Of a stretch of DNA of 64,000 nt, positions 9,103-18,863 are shown one piece after another (positions within the stretch are counted from its first letter, which is position 1; each line of letters starts with the position of its first letter). Origin of the DNA: UBA9160 sp035489755 (GTDB lineage: Bacteria; Myxococcota_A; UBA9160); the NCBI GenBank assembly GCA_035489755.1, contig DATGZK010000016.1, positions 40,081 to 104,080 on the forward strand. Reading direction: 5' to 3'. Below the pieces are notes generated by a model, which saw only the letters and a list, made by a program, of their open reading frames with translations, ran no database searches and was not told the DNA's origin. Both the position numbers and the translations under genes were made by a program.

Positions 9103-9851
9103 TCGCCGCGAAGGATCTCTCGAAGCGCTACGGCGATCTGGTCGCTGTGGACCATGTCTCCTTCGACGTGGCGAAGGGAGAGGTGGTGGGATTTCTCGGG
9201 CCCAACGGCGCCGGCAAGACGACAACGATGCGGATTCTCACCGGTTTCTTGCCCCCGACCGATGGCCAAGCCGTGATCGACGGCCACGACATGTTCGAAG
9301 ATCCGCTCGCGGCCCGGCGCAGCGTCGGCTATCTGCCCGAATCGCCCCCGCTCTACCCCGAGATGGATGTCGAGGGGTATCTCGCGTTCGTCGCGAAGCT
9401 CAAGGACGTGCCGCGAAAAGACCGCCGCGAAGCGGTGTCACGGGTGCTGGAACGCTGCGGGCTCGCAGACGTGCGACGTCGCGTGATCGGTGCGCTCTCG
9501 AAGGGCTTCCGCCAGCGTGTGGGCCTTGCCCAGGCCATCGTGCACTCGCCCCCCGTGCTGATCCTCGACGAGCCGACGGTCGGCCTCGACCCGACCCAGA
9601 TCCGCGAGATCCGGGGGCTGATCGCCGACCTCGCGGCGCCCAAGGGCGGGGAGACGCAGCACACGGTGATTCTCTCGACACACATCCTCCCGGAAGTCGA
9701 GGCCATCTGTCGTCGCGTCATCCTGATCCACCGCGGACGCAAGGTCGTGGATTCGCCCCTCGCCGAGCTGACGCAAGGGGGCCGCACACTCGAGCAGGTG
9801 TTCGCGCAGCACACCGCCCGCGATCTCCCGCTGCAGGCGGCAAACGCATGA
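9099..9851 (+). CDS. ABC-2 type transporter ATP-binding protein (GldA-like)
   Basis: 250-residue ATPase with Walker A GPNGAGKTT, Walker B LILDEPTVGLDPTQI and the switch histidine in ILSTHILPE. The ABC signature is degenerate (LSKGFRQRVGLAQA). It pairs with the following ABC-2 permease and a GldG-like protein, an arrangement seen in gliding-motility or envelope ABC systems of the GldAFG type. Start and stop overlap both neighbours, so the cassette is translationally coupled. Confidence 0.9.
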   Translation: MIAAKDLSKRYGDLVAVDHVSFDVAKGEVVGFLGPNGAGKTTTMRILTGFLPPTDGQAVIDGHDMFEDPLAARRSVGYLPESPPLYPEMDVEGYLAFVAKLKDVPRKDRREAVSRVLERCGLADVRRRVIGALSKGFRQRVGLAQAIVHSPPVLILDEPTVGLDPTQIREIRGLIADLAAPKGGETQHTVILSTHILPEVEAICRRVILIHRGRKVVDSPLAELTQGGRTLEQVFAQHTARDLPLQAANA

Positions 9852-10645
9852 AACACGTCAGCACGATCGCTGGACGCGAGCTCAAGTCGCTCTTCGTATC
9901 GCCCGTCGCCTATGCGGTGCTCACCCTCTTTGCCGTTCTGGCGGGCTTCTTCTTCCTATCGAGCGTGCTCCAGTTCACGGAGTACGTGATCCGGCTCCAG
10001 CAGTTTCAGCTCCTCGATCAGCTCCGGGAGTTGAACCTAAACGACCAGGTGATTGCGCCCTTCCTGGGGGTCATGTCCGTGGTGTTCCTGTTCGTGATTC
10101 CCGGGATCACGATGGGCCTTTTTGCGGCCGAGAAAGCGAATGGGACCGACGAGCTCTTGCTGACGAGCCCCCTCACGATCTGGGAGATCGTGCTTGGCAA
10201 GTACCTCGCCGCCGCCGCCTTTGTCGTGATCCTCGTGGCGATGGTGGCGCTCTTTCCCGGGCTTCTGTTCATCTACGGCGATCCAGAAGTGCCGAAGACG
10301 GCGGCAGGCCTCTTGGGCCTGCTCCTGGTGGGCCTTACCTACACGGCGATCGGCGCCTTCGCGTCTTCCCTGACGCGAAGCCAGGTGATCGCGTTCGTGC
10401 TCGCTTTCGTGCTCTTGCTCTTGCTCTGGATGCTCTCGTTCCTGGCAGACCTCGGCGCTGCGGGGGGAACCCTGGGATCGGCCAACAACCTCTCGGCCTT
10501 CCTGCGCTATCTCTCCACCTCCGACCATTTTGAGCAGCTCGTGAAGGGCCTCATCGACACCACAGACCTGGTCTACTTTGCCGTGCTCATCGGGAGCTTT
10601 TTGTTGCTCGCGAAAGCCGCGGTCGAATCGGTGCGCTGGCGATGA
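9848..10645 (+). CDS. ABC-2 type transporter permease (GldF-like)
   Basis: 265 residues with about six hydrophobic segments. The ABC-2 start MKHVSTIAGRELKSLFVSP is followed by the conserved re-entrant region GLFAAEKANGTDELLLTSPL. ATG 9848 overlaps the ATPase stop; the frame is open much further upstream, but that part overlaps the ATPase gene. It forms the membrane channel for the GldA-like ATPase. Transported substrate unknown. Confidence 0.88.
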   Translation: MKHVSTIAGRELKSLFVSPVAYAVLTLFAVLAGFFFLSSVLQFTEYVIRLQQFQLLDQLRELNLNDQVIAPFLGVMSVVFLFVIPGITMGLFAAEKANGTDELLLTSPLTIWEIVLGKYLAAAAFVVILVAMVALFPGLLFIYGDPEVPKTAAGLLGLLLVGLTYTAIGAFASSLTRSQVIAFVLAFVLLLLLWMLSFLADLGAAGGTLGSANNLSAFLRYLSTSDHFEQLVKGLIDTTDLVYFAVLIGSFLLLAKAAVESVRWR

Positions 10646-12240
10646 GGTCGCTTCTCGGTCCGATGGGTCTGGTCGCGATCGTGTTCGCGCTGCTGTCGGT
10701 ATTCCTTCTCGCGGCCGGCGGGGAATTCGGCGGGGAAATCTGGTGGGTGTTCGGCAATCTCTTGATCGGCGTCGCTCTTTTGCTGGGCGCGCTCGCCACC
10801 AACCTCGACACGCTTCGCGAACGCCTGCGCTCGGGCGAGGCGCGGCGTGCGGGCAAGTACGGAACGAGCGCCATCCTCTCCACCGCGCTCGCGATCGCGA
10901 TCCTCGGCATGCTCGGGTTTCTCTCGACGCGCTACCACAAGCGCTTCGATGCGAGCGAGCAGCACGTCCACTCCCTTTCCGAGCAAACGCAAAAGGTGCT
11001 CGCCGGCCTGAGCGACGACGTGGACGTCACGGCCTTCGTTTCCGCTCTCGACGCGCCGCCCGTGCGCGAGATCCTCGACCGCTACTCCTATGCGAGCCCG
11101 CACTTCAAGGTGCTGTTCGCCGATCCGACCTCGCGGCCCGATCTCGTGGAAAAGTTCGGCGTCTCCTCCGAGAAGCTGTCGGGAGGACTCGTGCGCGTCG
11201 CGCGAGGCTCCGATGCGGTCGAAATCATGCGCGGCGATCTGAACGAGGAGAAACTCACGAATGCGCTCGTTAAGCTCACACGGGCGAGTGCGAAGAAGGT
11301 CTACTTCCTGGAAGGTCATGGGGAACGGCCGATTCAGGGGGAGGGCGCGGACGGGAAGGAAGGACTGGCGCAGGCTGCCGACGCGCTGAAGAGCGAGAAC
11401 TATCAGATCGAACAGCTGCTCTTGGCGTCCAAGGGCGAAGTGCCGTCCGATGCGGCGGCCGTCGTGATTGCCGGCCCGACGCGCCCGCTCATGCCCGAGG
11501 AGCACGCGGCGCTCGAGCACTATCTCGAGCGGGGCGGGGCGGTGCTTGCGCTGGTCGATCCCCGGGCCAAGACCGATCTCGGTGCCGACCTTGTGAAATG
11601 GGGCGTCCAGGCCGGCGATGACGTGATCGTGGACCGCGAGCTCAGTGTGCTCGGCCGGCCTGAGATGGTGTTTGCGCAGCAATACGGAAAGCACCCGATT
11701 ACCCAGGGCCTGCGCGAGGTGGCGCTGTTCTACCTCGCGCGGAGCGTGCGTCCGACCGACGAGGCCAAGGGCCGGTTCACGGAGCTCGTGAAGACGGGTG
11801 CGAACTCGTGGGCGGAGCGCGACCTGGATGCATTCTTCAGCAAAGGCATCGCGCAGCGCGGGAAGGACGACCTTGCAGGACCGGTATCGCTCGCGGTGGC
11901 AGGAACGCCCTCCGTCTCGAAAGCGGTGGACCAAGAGCCGCCGAAAGACAAGCCCCGAGAGCCTCGTCTTGTGGTCTTCGGAGACTCCGATTTCGTCTCG
12001 AACCAGCTGCTCGACAGCTACCGGAACCGAGATCTCTTCGTGAACTCCGTGAACTGGCTGGTGGGGGACGTGGAGGCCATCGCGATCCGGCCCAATCAGT
12101 CGCGGGCGTCGCGCATCAAGCAGCTCACCAGCCAAGAGTTCGTGACGATCCGCTTCCTCTCGCTCTTCGTGCTGCCTGAAGTGATCGCATTCGCGGGAGT
12201 GTTCGCGTGGTGGTGGCGCCGGCGGGCGCCGGGGCGCTAG
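10642..12240 (+). CDS. GldG-family ABC transporter auxiliary protein
   Basis: 532 residues. Two N-terminal membrane helices (about residues 8-27 and 36-55) and another near residue 80 precede a large periplasmic domain beginning SEQHVHSLSEQTQKVL, typical of the Gldg/ABC-type uncharacterised transport family. A C-terminal helix (VLPEVIAFAGVFAWWW) returns to the membrane. The family is thought to form an envelope partner of an ABC-2 exporter; no enzymatic motif is visible. ATG overlaps the permease stop. Confidence 0.82.
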   Translation: MRSLLGPMGLVAIVFALLSVFLLAAGGEFGGEIWWVFGNLLIGVALLLGALATNLDTLRERLRSGEARRAGKYGTSAILSTALAIAILGMLGFLSTRYHKRFDASEQHVHSLSEQTQKVLAGLSDDVDVTAFVSALDAPPVREILDRYSYASPHFKVLFADPTSRPDLVEKFGVSSEKLSGGLVRVARGSDAVEIMRGDLNEEKLTNALVKLTRASAKKVYFLEGHGERPIQGEGADGKEGLAQAADALKSENYQIEQLLLASKGEVPSDAAAVVIAGPTRPLMPEEHAALEHYLERGGAVLALVDPRAKTDLGADLVKWGVQAGDDVIVDRELSVLGRPEMVFAQQYGKHPITQGLREVALFYLARSVRPTDEAKGRFTELVKTGANSWAERDLDAFFSKGIAQRGKDDLAGPVSLAVAGTPSVSKAVDQEPPKDKPREPRLVVFGDSDFVSNQLLDSYRNRDLFVNSVNWLVGDVEAIAIRPNQSRASRIKQLTSQEFVTIRFLSLFVLPEVIAFAGVFAWWWRRRAPGR

Positions 12241-12301
12241 GCCGAATGCGCAGCGGGCACCGCCAGGGCGTACCGCCGCAGCGGGACGGAGTTGGATTTC
12301 G

Positions 12302-13843
12302 ATGAGCCCGCGGGTCACCCTCATCCTCTTTCTTCTCGCCGCGAGCCTCGGCGCCTTCGTCTATCTCTACGAGATCCGCGGCGCCGATCAGCGCAAGGAT
12401 GCCGAGGCCAAGGCCAAGCGGCTTTTCCCCGGCGTCGAGGTGAGCGACATCGACGGGATTTCCCTCACCACCACCGAAGGGAAGAGCGCAGAGGTCGTGC
12501 GCGAGGCGGGCGGCTGGCGGGTCCAAAAGCCGGTGGTCGCGCCCGGCGACCCGGTGGCGCTCGACGGCATGGCGAACGCGCTCGCGGAGCTCTCGAGCCA
12601 GACGACGATCCCCGACCCGCAGGCGCCTGACGTCTATGGCCTCGGGGACGCCTCCAGAATCGTGAAGTTCCGCGCGAAGGGTGCGGAGTACGAGCTGCGC
12701 ATCGGAAAGACCGCACCCGTGGGCTCGAACACCTACGCCTCGACGGCGGACGTCAAGGTCGTGCATACGGTTCCGACGTACCGCGCAACGACCTTTCAGA
12801 AGAGCCTCGATGACCTGCGCGAACACCGCGTGCTGCGCTTCGACCGGAACAGCATCGACCGGATCGAAGTGGGCTGGGACGGCGGCGCTGTGGTGCTGGA
12901 GAAAAAGGACGGAGCCTGGCGCGTCACCTCTCCGCTTGAGGGACCTGCGGACGACGACACGGTGGACAAGCTCCTCTCCGACGCGAGCTATTTGCGCGCC
13001 GACGGATTCATCGACGCTCCGCCATCGGACGATGCAATGGCCCTCGCCAAGCCAGAGGTCACGCTCGCGCTCTCGGGCAAGGCCCCCGTGGCAGGTCAGC
13101 CCCCGACGACCTTCACGCTGAAGCTCGGCAGGCCGCTCCCCACCAACCCGAAGCGGCGCGCCTTGCGGACCGGTGACGGCGGTGTCTATGAGATCGCGAC
13201 GGAGCGAATCGCGGAGTTTCCCCGAGACGTCACCGCCTACCGCTTCAAGGAAGTGTCTCGGTTCTCCCCCACGGACGCGAACCGCATCGAGCTCACGTTC
13301 CGGCAAGACGGGGGCAAGCCCCCCGTGGTTGTTGCGCTCGATCGTGGCGAAGCGGGCTGGACGTCGAAGGCGGAGCCCCTCGTGCCCGGGAAGGCGGCGC
13401 GCCTCGCGGCGGAGCTGTCGCACCTGCGTGCCGCGGGGATCGTGAGCGACCACGCGACGGAGGCCGAACTGAAGCAGCACGGCCTTGCGCCGCCCCAGGT
13501 CACGGTGCGCGTTCTCGGCACGAAGCCCGCCTCGGGTCAAGCCCCGCTTTTGGCGGACGTCCAGATCGGGACGAGCGACGCGCAGGGCGCCGCCGCCAAG
13601 TCCTCGAAGAGCGAGACGCTCTATCGTCTTGGGCCCGAGCTCGCCGAGCATATCCCTGGGAGCCTTGCCGCGTGGCGAGAGCAGTTTGTGTCGAAAGAAA
13701 CCCAGAAGGCTGCCTCGGCGGCGGGAAGCGGGCCGGGCGTACCGGGTGAGCTGCCGCCGGGCGCCGGCGAAGGGCAGGGAGGCGGGAATGAGGACGTCTT
13801 CCCGCCGACCACGCAGCAGGAGGCTGCACCGAAAGCGCCCTAG
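12302..13843 (+). CDS. DUF4340 domain-containing protein
   Basis: 513 residues. One N-terminal membrane anchor (LILFLLAASLGAFVYLYEI) is followed by repeated beta-rich segments. The LRIGKTAPVGSNTYAS motif and DLREHRVLRFDRNSI are characteristic of DUF4340, a family regularly found next to GldFG-type ABC genes. The tail after about residue 460 is Gly/Pro-rich and low complexity. It probably forms an extracytoplasmic part of the preceding ABC system; molecular role unknown. Confidence 0.8.
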   Translation: MSPRVTLILFLLAASLGAFVYLYEIRGADQRKDAEAKAKRLFPGVEVSDIDGISLTTTEGKSAEVVREAGGWRVQKPVVAPGDPVALDGMANALAELSSQTTIPDPQAPDVYGLGDASRIVKFRAKGAEYELRIGKTAPVGSNTYASTADVKVVHTVPTYRATTFQKSLDDLREHRVLRFDRNSIDRIEVGWDGGAVVLEKKDGAWRVTSPLEGPADDDTVDKLLSDASYLRADGFIDAPPSDDAMALAKPEVTLALSGKAPVAGQPPTTFTLKLGRPLPTNPKRRALRTGDGGVYEIATERIAEFPRDVTAYRFKEVSRFSPTDANRIELTFRQDGGKPPVVVALDRGEAGWTSKAEPLVPGKAARLAAELSHLRAAGIVSDHATEAELKQHGLAPPQVTVRVLGTKPASGQAPLLADVQIGTSDAQGAAAKSSKSETLYRLGPELAEHIPGSLAAWREQFVSKETQKAASAAGSGPGVPGELPPGAGEGQGGGNEDVFPPTTQQEAAPKAP

Positions 13844-14646
13844 CTTCGCGCCGAGCGGAGGAGCGCGAGCATCTGTTCATGCACGTGGCCGTTGCTCGCG
13901 ACAATCGGGTTGCCGCCTGGCGGAACCGGACCCCCGCTGAAATCGGTGCAGCGCCCTCCGGCCTCCTCCACCAGGAGCTGGCCCGCCGCCACGTCCCACG
14001 CATGCAGCTTTTGCTCCCAGTAGCCCTCAAATCGCCCGCACGCGACGTAGGACAGATCGAGAGCGGCGCTGCCATCTCTGCGCACGGCCTGCGCGGATTT
14101 CACGAAGGCTGCCCAGTTCGCGAGGTTGTCGTCGTGGCTGCGGTGCACATCGTATGCGAAGCCTGTGGCAAAGAGCCCGCGGCCAAGCTCGTCTTGCTTC
14201 GAGACATGGATCGGCTTGCTATTTAAAAAGGCGCCTCCGCCCCGCGTGGCGTGAAATGTCTCGTTGAGAAGGGGGTCGTAGACCACGCCCACGCTGCGCA
14301 CCCCGCGCCGCTCGACACCGATGGAGACACAGAATCGTGGGTAGCCGTGGGCATAGTTCACGGTGCCGTCGAGCGGGTCGATAATCCATCGCCAGGCCGC
14401 GTCCGAGCGGTCGGTACCGCTTCCCTCTTCGGCCACGACGGCATCGCCCGGCCGAGCCACGGCGAGCTCATCCACGATGAGGCGCTCGCATGCGCGATCC
14501 ACCTCGGTCACGAGATCGACGGGAGCGCTCTTTGTACCGATGGTCAGGGCGGTCTCGTAGCGGCTCCGCTGGAGCGTGCCCGCGGCGCGCGCGAGCCGGA
14601 GCGCGAGTTCGAGGACAAGGGCCGTCTCGTGGGAGGGATCGCTCAA
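13840..14646 (-). CDS. Inositol monophosphatase family protein
   Basis: 268 residues. The metal-binding motifs of the IMPase family are intact: VAEEGSG, DPLDGTVNYAHG (metal site, residues about 92-103) and WDVAAGQLLVEEAGG (C-terminal site). It should hydrolyse a sugar or inositol monophosphate with Mg2+; which one is not readable. It is the last gene of a minus-strand operon after holB, metG and tatD, with 4-base overlaps, and it overlaps the convergent DUF4340 stop. Confidence 0.9.
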   Translation of the reverse strand: MSDPSHETALVLELALRLARAAGTLQRSRYETALTIGTKSAPVDLVTEVDRACERLIVDELAVARPGDAVVAEEGSGTDRSDAAWRWIIDPLDGTVNYAHGYPRFCVSIGVERRGVRSVGVVYDPLLNETFHATRGGGAFLNSKPIHVSKQDELGRGLFATGFAYDVHRSHDDNLANWAAFVKSAQAVRRDGSAALDLSYVACGRFEGYWEQKLHAWDVAAGQLLVEEAGGRCTDFSGGPVPPGGNPIVASNGHVHEQMLALLRSARS

Positions 14647-15512
14647 GACGCTGCGCGCTCGGGCAGGCGAAAGAGCCGCCGCGCATTGGCCGCCGTAGCG
14701 GTCGCGACCTCGTCCACGCCAACGCGCTGGACCGCGGCCAGCACCTCGCCTACCCGCCCGACGTGGCAGGGCTCATTGCGCCGGCCGCGGAAACCCTCGG
14801 GTGCGAGCAGGGGTGCGTCGGTCTCCACGAGGAGCGTCGAGAGCGGGAGCTTCGCCGCGACCTCGCGCAGACCGCGGTCCCGCTTGAAGGTGAGAATTCC
14901 GGAGAACGAAACCAGCAGCCGCTGGGCAATCGCGCGGCGGGCAAACTCGAGCGTTCCCGTGTAGCAGTGCAGAACGCCCTCGACGTCGCCTTGCCCCTCG
15001 CTCTGCCAAGTCTCCAGCAAGTCCTCGTAAGCGAGCGGATCGTCGCCCCGCACATGAATCGAGACCGGTAGGCCCTTCTCGCGTGCCAGCGAGACCTGCT
15101 CGGCGAAGGCGCGGCGCTGCACGTCGCGCGGCGCCCGCATGTAGTGATAGTCGAGGCCGCACTCCCCCACCGCGACGACGCGGGGGAGCTCCAGCCACGC
15201 ACGCACTCTCGCACACGCGGTCGGACCCCAGTCCGCGGCGTCATGGGGGTGAACACCCACGGTCGCGACAACGCGGGGATTCGTGCGGGCAAGCGCCGGC
15301 GCCTCGGCATTGTGTTCCACGCCGTACCCGGCGCCAATCGCGACGATGGCCTCTAGACCCGCGGCCCACGCGCGCTCGAGCACTGCCGCGCGGTCCGCAT
15401 CGAACTCGTGAGCTGTGACATGGGCGTGGGAATCGATCCAGGCCGCAGCGCGCGCGCGGGTCTGCGGCTCCGCCTTCTCGGCGCCGGCCTGGCCTCCCAT
15501 CGATTCGCTCAC
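14643..15512 (-). CDS. tatD: TatD family metal-dependent nuclease
   Basis: 289 residues. The amidohydrolase-fold metal motifs are present: SHAHVTAHEFDAD, VGECGLDYHY, HVRG and HCYTG, and the closing VETDAPLLAPEGFRGRRNEP. TatD-type enzymes cut DNA with divalent metal and have been linked to DNA repair or turnover. The order holB-metG-tatD is conserved in many bacteria, which supports the call. GTG/ATG overlaps couple it to both neighbours. Confidence 0.9.
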   Translation of the reverse strand: MSESMGGQAGAEKAEPQTRARAAAWIDSHAHVTAHEFDADRAAVLERAWAAGLEAIVAIGAGYGVEHNAEAPALARTNPRVVATVGVHPHDAADWGPTACARVRAWLELPRVVAVGECGLDYHYMRAPRDVQRRAFAEQVSLAREKGLPVSIHVRGDDPLAYEDLLETWQSEGQGDVEGVLHCYTGTLEFARRAIAQRLLVSFSGILTFKRDRGLREVAAKLPLSTLLVETDAPLLAPEGFRGRRNEPCHVGRVGEVLAAVQRVGVDEVATATAANARRLFRLPERAAS

Positions 15513-17095
15513 GCCGAAGTTCCGCCCGTCTCGGGGAGCGGCTCAAGGCGAGGGAAGAGCGCGTCGCCCTTGTGGACCGTGGCCCCGACGGGAAGCTGGC
15601 TCCAGCTGCGTGCATCCTTCGGAAGCTGCGCTGTGCGAATCGCATCGGGGACGCCGAGTCGCTCGACGATTTTTTGCGCGGCCTCGGGCAGGAAAGCCGC
15701 GAGGAGCAGCGCGATTACGCGCAGCGCCTCGCACGAGACGGCAAGCGCAGGGCCGACGGAGCTTGCGCGCGCGGGATCCTTGGCCGCCTTCCACGGCTCC
15801 GAAAGATCGACGAAGCGGTTCACTTGGGAGACAAGCCCAAAGATCGCCTCGAGCGCGCGGTGCGGCTCCACGGCGCGGACGTGGGTGTCTACGGCATCGG
15901 CCGCGCTGCCCGCTGCCTGGCGCAGCTCGTGCTCCGCCACCGCCAGCGCCCCCGGCGGGAGAGGCCGCGTCGCAGGGATCGTCCCGCCGCAGAATCGATC
16001 CACGAGATTCAGCGTTCGGCTCACGAGGTTTCCGAGGTTGTTGGCAAGGTCTGCGTTCACCCGCTCAACCAGGGTTGCCTCGCTGAAGTTTGCATCGAGG
16101 CCGAAGCTCATCTCGCGCAGCAGATAGTGGCGGAACGATTCGAAACCGTACTTCGCCCGCATCGCGAGGGGAGAGACCATGTTGCCGAGGCTCTTCGAAA
16201 CCTTTCGATCATCGACATTCCAGTACCCATGAACGCGGAGGTGACGCGGCGGCTCGAGACCGATTGCCTTCAGCATGATCGGCCAGAAAACGGCGTGGGG
16301 CTTTAGGATGTCCTTTCCGATCAGGTGTTCTGCACTTGCCCAGCGCGCTTCGAACTTGGGGTCGTCCGGATAGCCAGCTCCGGTGAGGTACGAGATCAGC
16401 GCATCGAACCAGACGTAGCAGACATGATCGCGATCGAACGGGAGCTCGATGCCCCATTCGAGGCGCGTCTTCGGCCGTGAAATCGAGAGGTCGCCAAGAC
16501 CGCTCTCATCGCGCAGCATGGCGAGTGCCTCGTTCCGGTAACGCTCGGGCCGAATGAAATCCGCACCCTCCTCGATCATGCGACGCAGCCAAGCAAACTC
16601 CCGACTCATGAGGAAGAAATAGTTGACCTCGCGGCGGGGTTCCGGGGGGCGCTCGTGGTCCCGGCACAGGCCGTTCACGAGGTCGCGCTCGGTCAAGAAC
16701 CGCTCGCAGCCCACACAGTAAAGACCCTCGTATTCGCGCAGCTCGATCCACCCGGCGTCGTACACGCGCTGGAGGATCTCCTGCACGTTCCGTTTGTGGG
16801 CGGGATCGGTCGTGCGCACGAAGCGGCTCGGGGCGATTCCAAGTTCCGCCCAAATGCGCTGGAAGCTCTCGGAGATGGTCGCGGTGAAGACGGCCGGGTC
16901 GAGCCCGCGCTTCGCCGCGGCTTCCACCATCTTCTCGCCATGCTCATCCGTGCCGCTCACGGAGAAAACGTCTTCCCCGCACAACCGGCGCCAGCGCACG
17001 AGCGTGTCTGCGACGACTGTGGTGTAGGTATGCCCGATGTGCGGCTCGGCGTTCGCATAGTAAATCGGGGTCGTGACGTAGAAGGTGCGGCTCAT
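15509..17095 (-). CDS. metG: Methionine--tRNA ligase
   Basis: 528 residues; charges tRNA-Met with methionine in the cytoplasm. Class I signature HIGH is in EPHIGHTYTT near the N-terminus, and the KMSKS loop is present as KVSKSLGN. The zinc knuckle is CVGC followed by a C-x2-H pair (about residues 127-150). The chain ends after the anticodon-binding helical domain, with no C-terminal EMAP/tRNA-binding extension, so it is the short form. It lies between holB and tatD. Confidence 0.95.
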   Translation of the reverse strand: MSRTFYVTTPIYYANAEPHIGHTYTTVVADTLVRWRRLCGEDVFSVSGTDEHGEKMVEAAAKRGLDPAVFTATISESFQRIWAELGIAPSRFVRTTDPAHKRNVQEILQRVYDAGWIELREYEGLYCVGCERFLTERDLVNGLCRDHERPPEPRREVNYFFLMSREFAWLRRMIEEGADFIRPERYRNEALAMLRDESGLGDLSISRPKTRLEWGIELPFDRDHVCYVWFDALISYLTGAGYPDDPKFEARWASAEHLIGKDILKPHAVFWPIMLKAIGLEPPRHLRVHGYWNVDDRKVSKSLGNMVSPLAMRAKYGFESFRHYLLREMSFGLDANFSEATLVERVNADLANNLGNLVSRTLNLVDRFCGGTIPATRPLPPGALAVAEHELRQAAGSAADAVDTHVRAVEPHRALEAIFGLVSQVNRFVDLSEPWKAAKDPARASSVGPALAVSCEALRVIALLLAAFLPEAAQKIVERLGVPDAIRTAQLPKDARSWSQLPVGATVHKGDALFPRLEPLPETGGTSA

Positions 17096-18018
17096 CTCGT
17101 CGCCTCGCGCAGTGCCAAGAGCGCCCGCTCCGCCACCATCTGGGGATTGGCGTTGCGCGAAAGGAGGGAGCGGCGGGCCGCGCGCAGCACCGCGAAGGCC
17201 TCGAGGGGAGGGCGCAGGTCCAGTCCCCCCTTGCCTTCGCCTGCGGCCGCGCGCACCTGCTCTCGCAGCCAGGAGCCGGCGGCTTCGAGGAGCAGCTCCA
17301 CGCCTCGCGAAGCGTCGGCGCGGGCCCCGCGGTACTCCTCAGCCCAGTCGAGAAGGTCGGGGAGCGATGCCGCCCCAATCTTCTCGATCCGGAGCATCAG
17401 CTCGCGTGCGTCGTCGGAAGCGCTCGGCGATCGCCACGGGTCGGCGTCGGGGAGCGGAAAGCGCACACGCTGGCAACGCGAGCGCAGCGTCGCGAGCAGG
17501 CCTGCGCTACTCGCCGCGACGAGCACGAGCACCGTCTGCGGCGGCGGCTCTTCGAGGAGCCGCAGCAGCGCGTTCTGCGCTTCCGCGTTGAGCCACTCGG
17601 CGTCCTCGATCACCGCCGCGCGCCAGTTCCCCTCGTAGGACCGCAGGTGCAGCGCGGCCTGGAGCGCGCGCACCTGGGCGATGCGCACCCGCGTGTCCTC
17701 CTGCCCGCGGCCGAGCCACAGCAGATCCGGATGATCGCCCACGTGACGGTAGAGCGGCCCCTTTTTTCCCGAGCCATCGAGCGCGATCTCGCCGCGGTTG
17801 CTGGCGGAGCGTCGGCAGGAGGAACAGCTTTCGCACGGCCGCAGCGACTCGCCCAAACACACGAGGGCACGCACGAAGTCGAGGGCTGCAGCTGCTGGCG
17901 CGGGGCCCGGGCCCGCGAGGAGGTACGCGGAGTGCACGCGGCCCGTCGCAAGCGCCCGCCGCAGGGGCGTCTCGTCAGCGGTGCTCGTGTGCGCGTCCGT
18001 GCGCTGCTCGGCCGACAT
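17092..18018 (-). CDS. holB: DNA polymerase III subunit delta'
   Basis: 308 residues; clamp-loader subunit. The AAA+ fold is visible (SAYLLAGPGPAPAAAALDF, then VIEDAEWLNAEAQNALLRLLEEPP and the arginine in LRSRCQRVRF). A zinc module C-x8-C-x2-C-x2-C (CLGESLRPCESCSSC) is present. The P-loop is degenerate, with no GKT/GKS, as expected for the non-hydrolysing delta' subunit. First gene of the minus-strand holB-metG-tatD-IMPase operon. Confidence 0.88.
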   Translation of the reverse strand: MSAEQRTDAHTSTADETPLRRALATGRVHSAYLLAGPGPAPAAAALDFVRALVCLGESLRPCESCSSCRRSASNRGEIALDGSGKKGPLYRHVGDHPDLLWLGRGQEDTRVRIAQVRALQAALHLRSYEGNWRAAVIEDAEWLNAEAQNALLRLLEEPPPQTVLVLVAASSAGLLATLRSRCQRVRFPLPDADPWRSPSASDDARELMLRIEKIGAASLPDLLDWAEEYRGARADASRGVELLLEAAGSWLREQVRAAAGEGKGGLDLRPPLEAFAVLRAARRSLLSRNANPQMVAERALLALREATR

Positions 18019-18076
18019 GGGCGCGCGAGTCTAGCGCGCATTGCCCGGCGAGAAGGTGACCTCCATACTCGAAGGC

Positions 18077-18760
18077 ATGATCCCTCTGCGGGACGACGTG
18101 CCTATCCGCATCGCCCCGACCGTGACCATCGCGCTCGTCGCGCTCAACGTGGCCGTCTTCCTCTACGAGCTTTCGCTCGAAGGTCAGACCCACGGCGGGC
18201 TTGAGAAATTCATCGACAGCTTCGCAGTGGTTCCCCGGGCGCTGCTCGCGCCCCAGCCGAACCTGCGGACGTGGCTCACCCCTTTCACCTCGATGTTTCT
18301 TCATGGCGGCTTTCTCCACATCGCTGGCAACATGCTCTATCTCTGGATCTTCGGGAACAACGTCGAGGACCTCCTGGGCCACGCTCGCTATCTCGTCTTC
18401 TATCTCTTTTGTGGTCTTGTCGCGATGGCCACACACGTCGCGAGCGCGCCGGATTCGTCGGTTCCCATGATCGGCGCCAGTGGCGCGATTTCCGGAGTGC
18501 TCGGGGCGTACGCGGTGAGCTACCCGACGGCGCGGATCCGAACCCTGATCCCGCTGGGCTTCATCTGGACCACCGTCTACCTGCCGGCACTGGTGCTCCT
18601 CGCGCTGTGGTTCGCGATGCAGATCTTGTCCGGTGCCCTGCAGGGGAGCAGCGGAGGAGGCGTCGCGTGGTGGGCCCATGTGGGAGGGTTCATCGCAGGC
18701 GCGGTGCTGGTAAAGCCATTTCAGGTGCGTCCGCCGGTGCGCGCCCGGATCCCGATCTAA
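18077..18760 (+). CDS. Rhomboid family intramembrane serine protease
   Basis: 227 residues with six or seven membrane helices. The catalytic serine is in GASGAISG (about residue 139) and the catalytic histidine in WAHVGGFIAG near the C-terminus. HGGFLHIAGNMLYLWIFGN is the family helix 2 motif. It cleaves single-pass membrane proteins within the bilayer; the substrate is unknown. ATG 18077 starts just before MIPLRDD, the usual rhomboid N-terminus; TTG at 18041 would add 12 residues. Confidence 0.9.
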   Translation: MIPLRDDVPIRIAPTVTIALVALNVAVFLYELSLEGQTHGGLEKFIDSFAVVPRALLAPQPNLRTWLTPFTSMFLHGGFLHIAGNMLYLWIFGNNVEDLLGHARYLVFYLFCGLVAMATHVASAPDSSVPMIGASGAISGVLGAYAVSYPTARIRTLIPLGFIWTTVYLPALVLLALWFAMQILSGALQGSSGGGVAWWAHVGGFIAGAVLVKPFQVRPPVRARIPI

Positions 18761-18807
18761 GCAGACCGCGACTGGGTCCGGACCTCCGCCTGCGCGCAGG
18801 CGCCCCC

Positions 18808-18835
18808 TCAAGTCCGGTGCTCCCTCGGCCGATCT
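18808..18835 (+). promoter_or_regulatory. Possible sigma-28 (FliA)-type promoter of bactofilin gene
   Basis: TCAAG (18808-18812), 15 bases, then GCCGATCT (18828-18835), resembling the FliA consensus TAAAG-N14/15-GCCGATAA. The ATG of the bactofilin gene lies 28 bases downstream. Inferred by pattern only. Confidence 0.3.
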
Positions 18836-18863
18836 GCGCTCCATTGCCAAGAGGAGACCCGGC

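Noticed and set aside
10573..12324. 583-codon minus-strand open frame
   Set aside because: Antisense to the GldG-like gene, rich in Arg/His, no domains.
12125..13651. 508-codon minus-strand open frame
   Set aside because: Antisense to the DUF4340 gene, low-quality composition.
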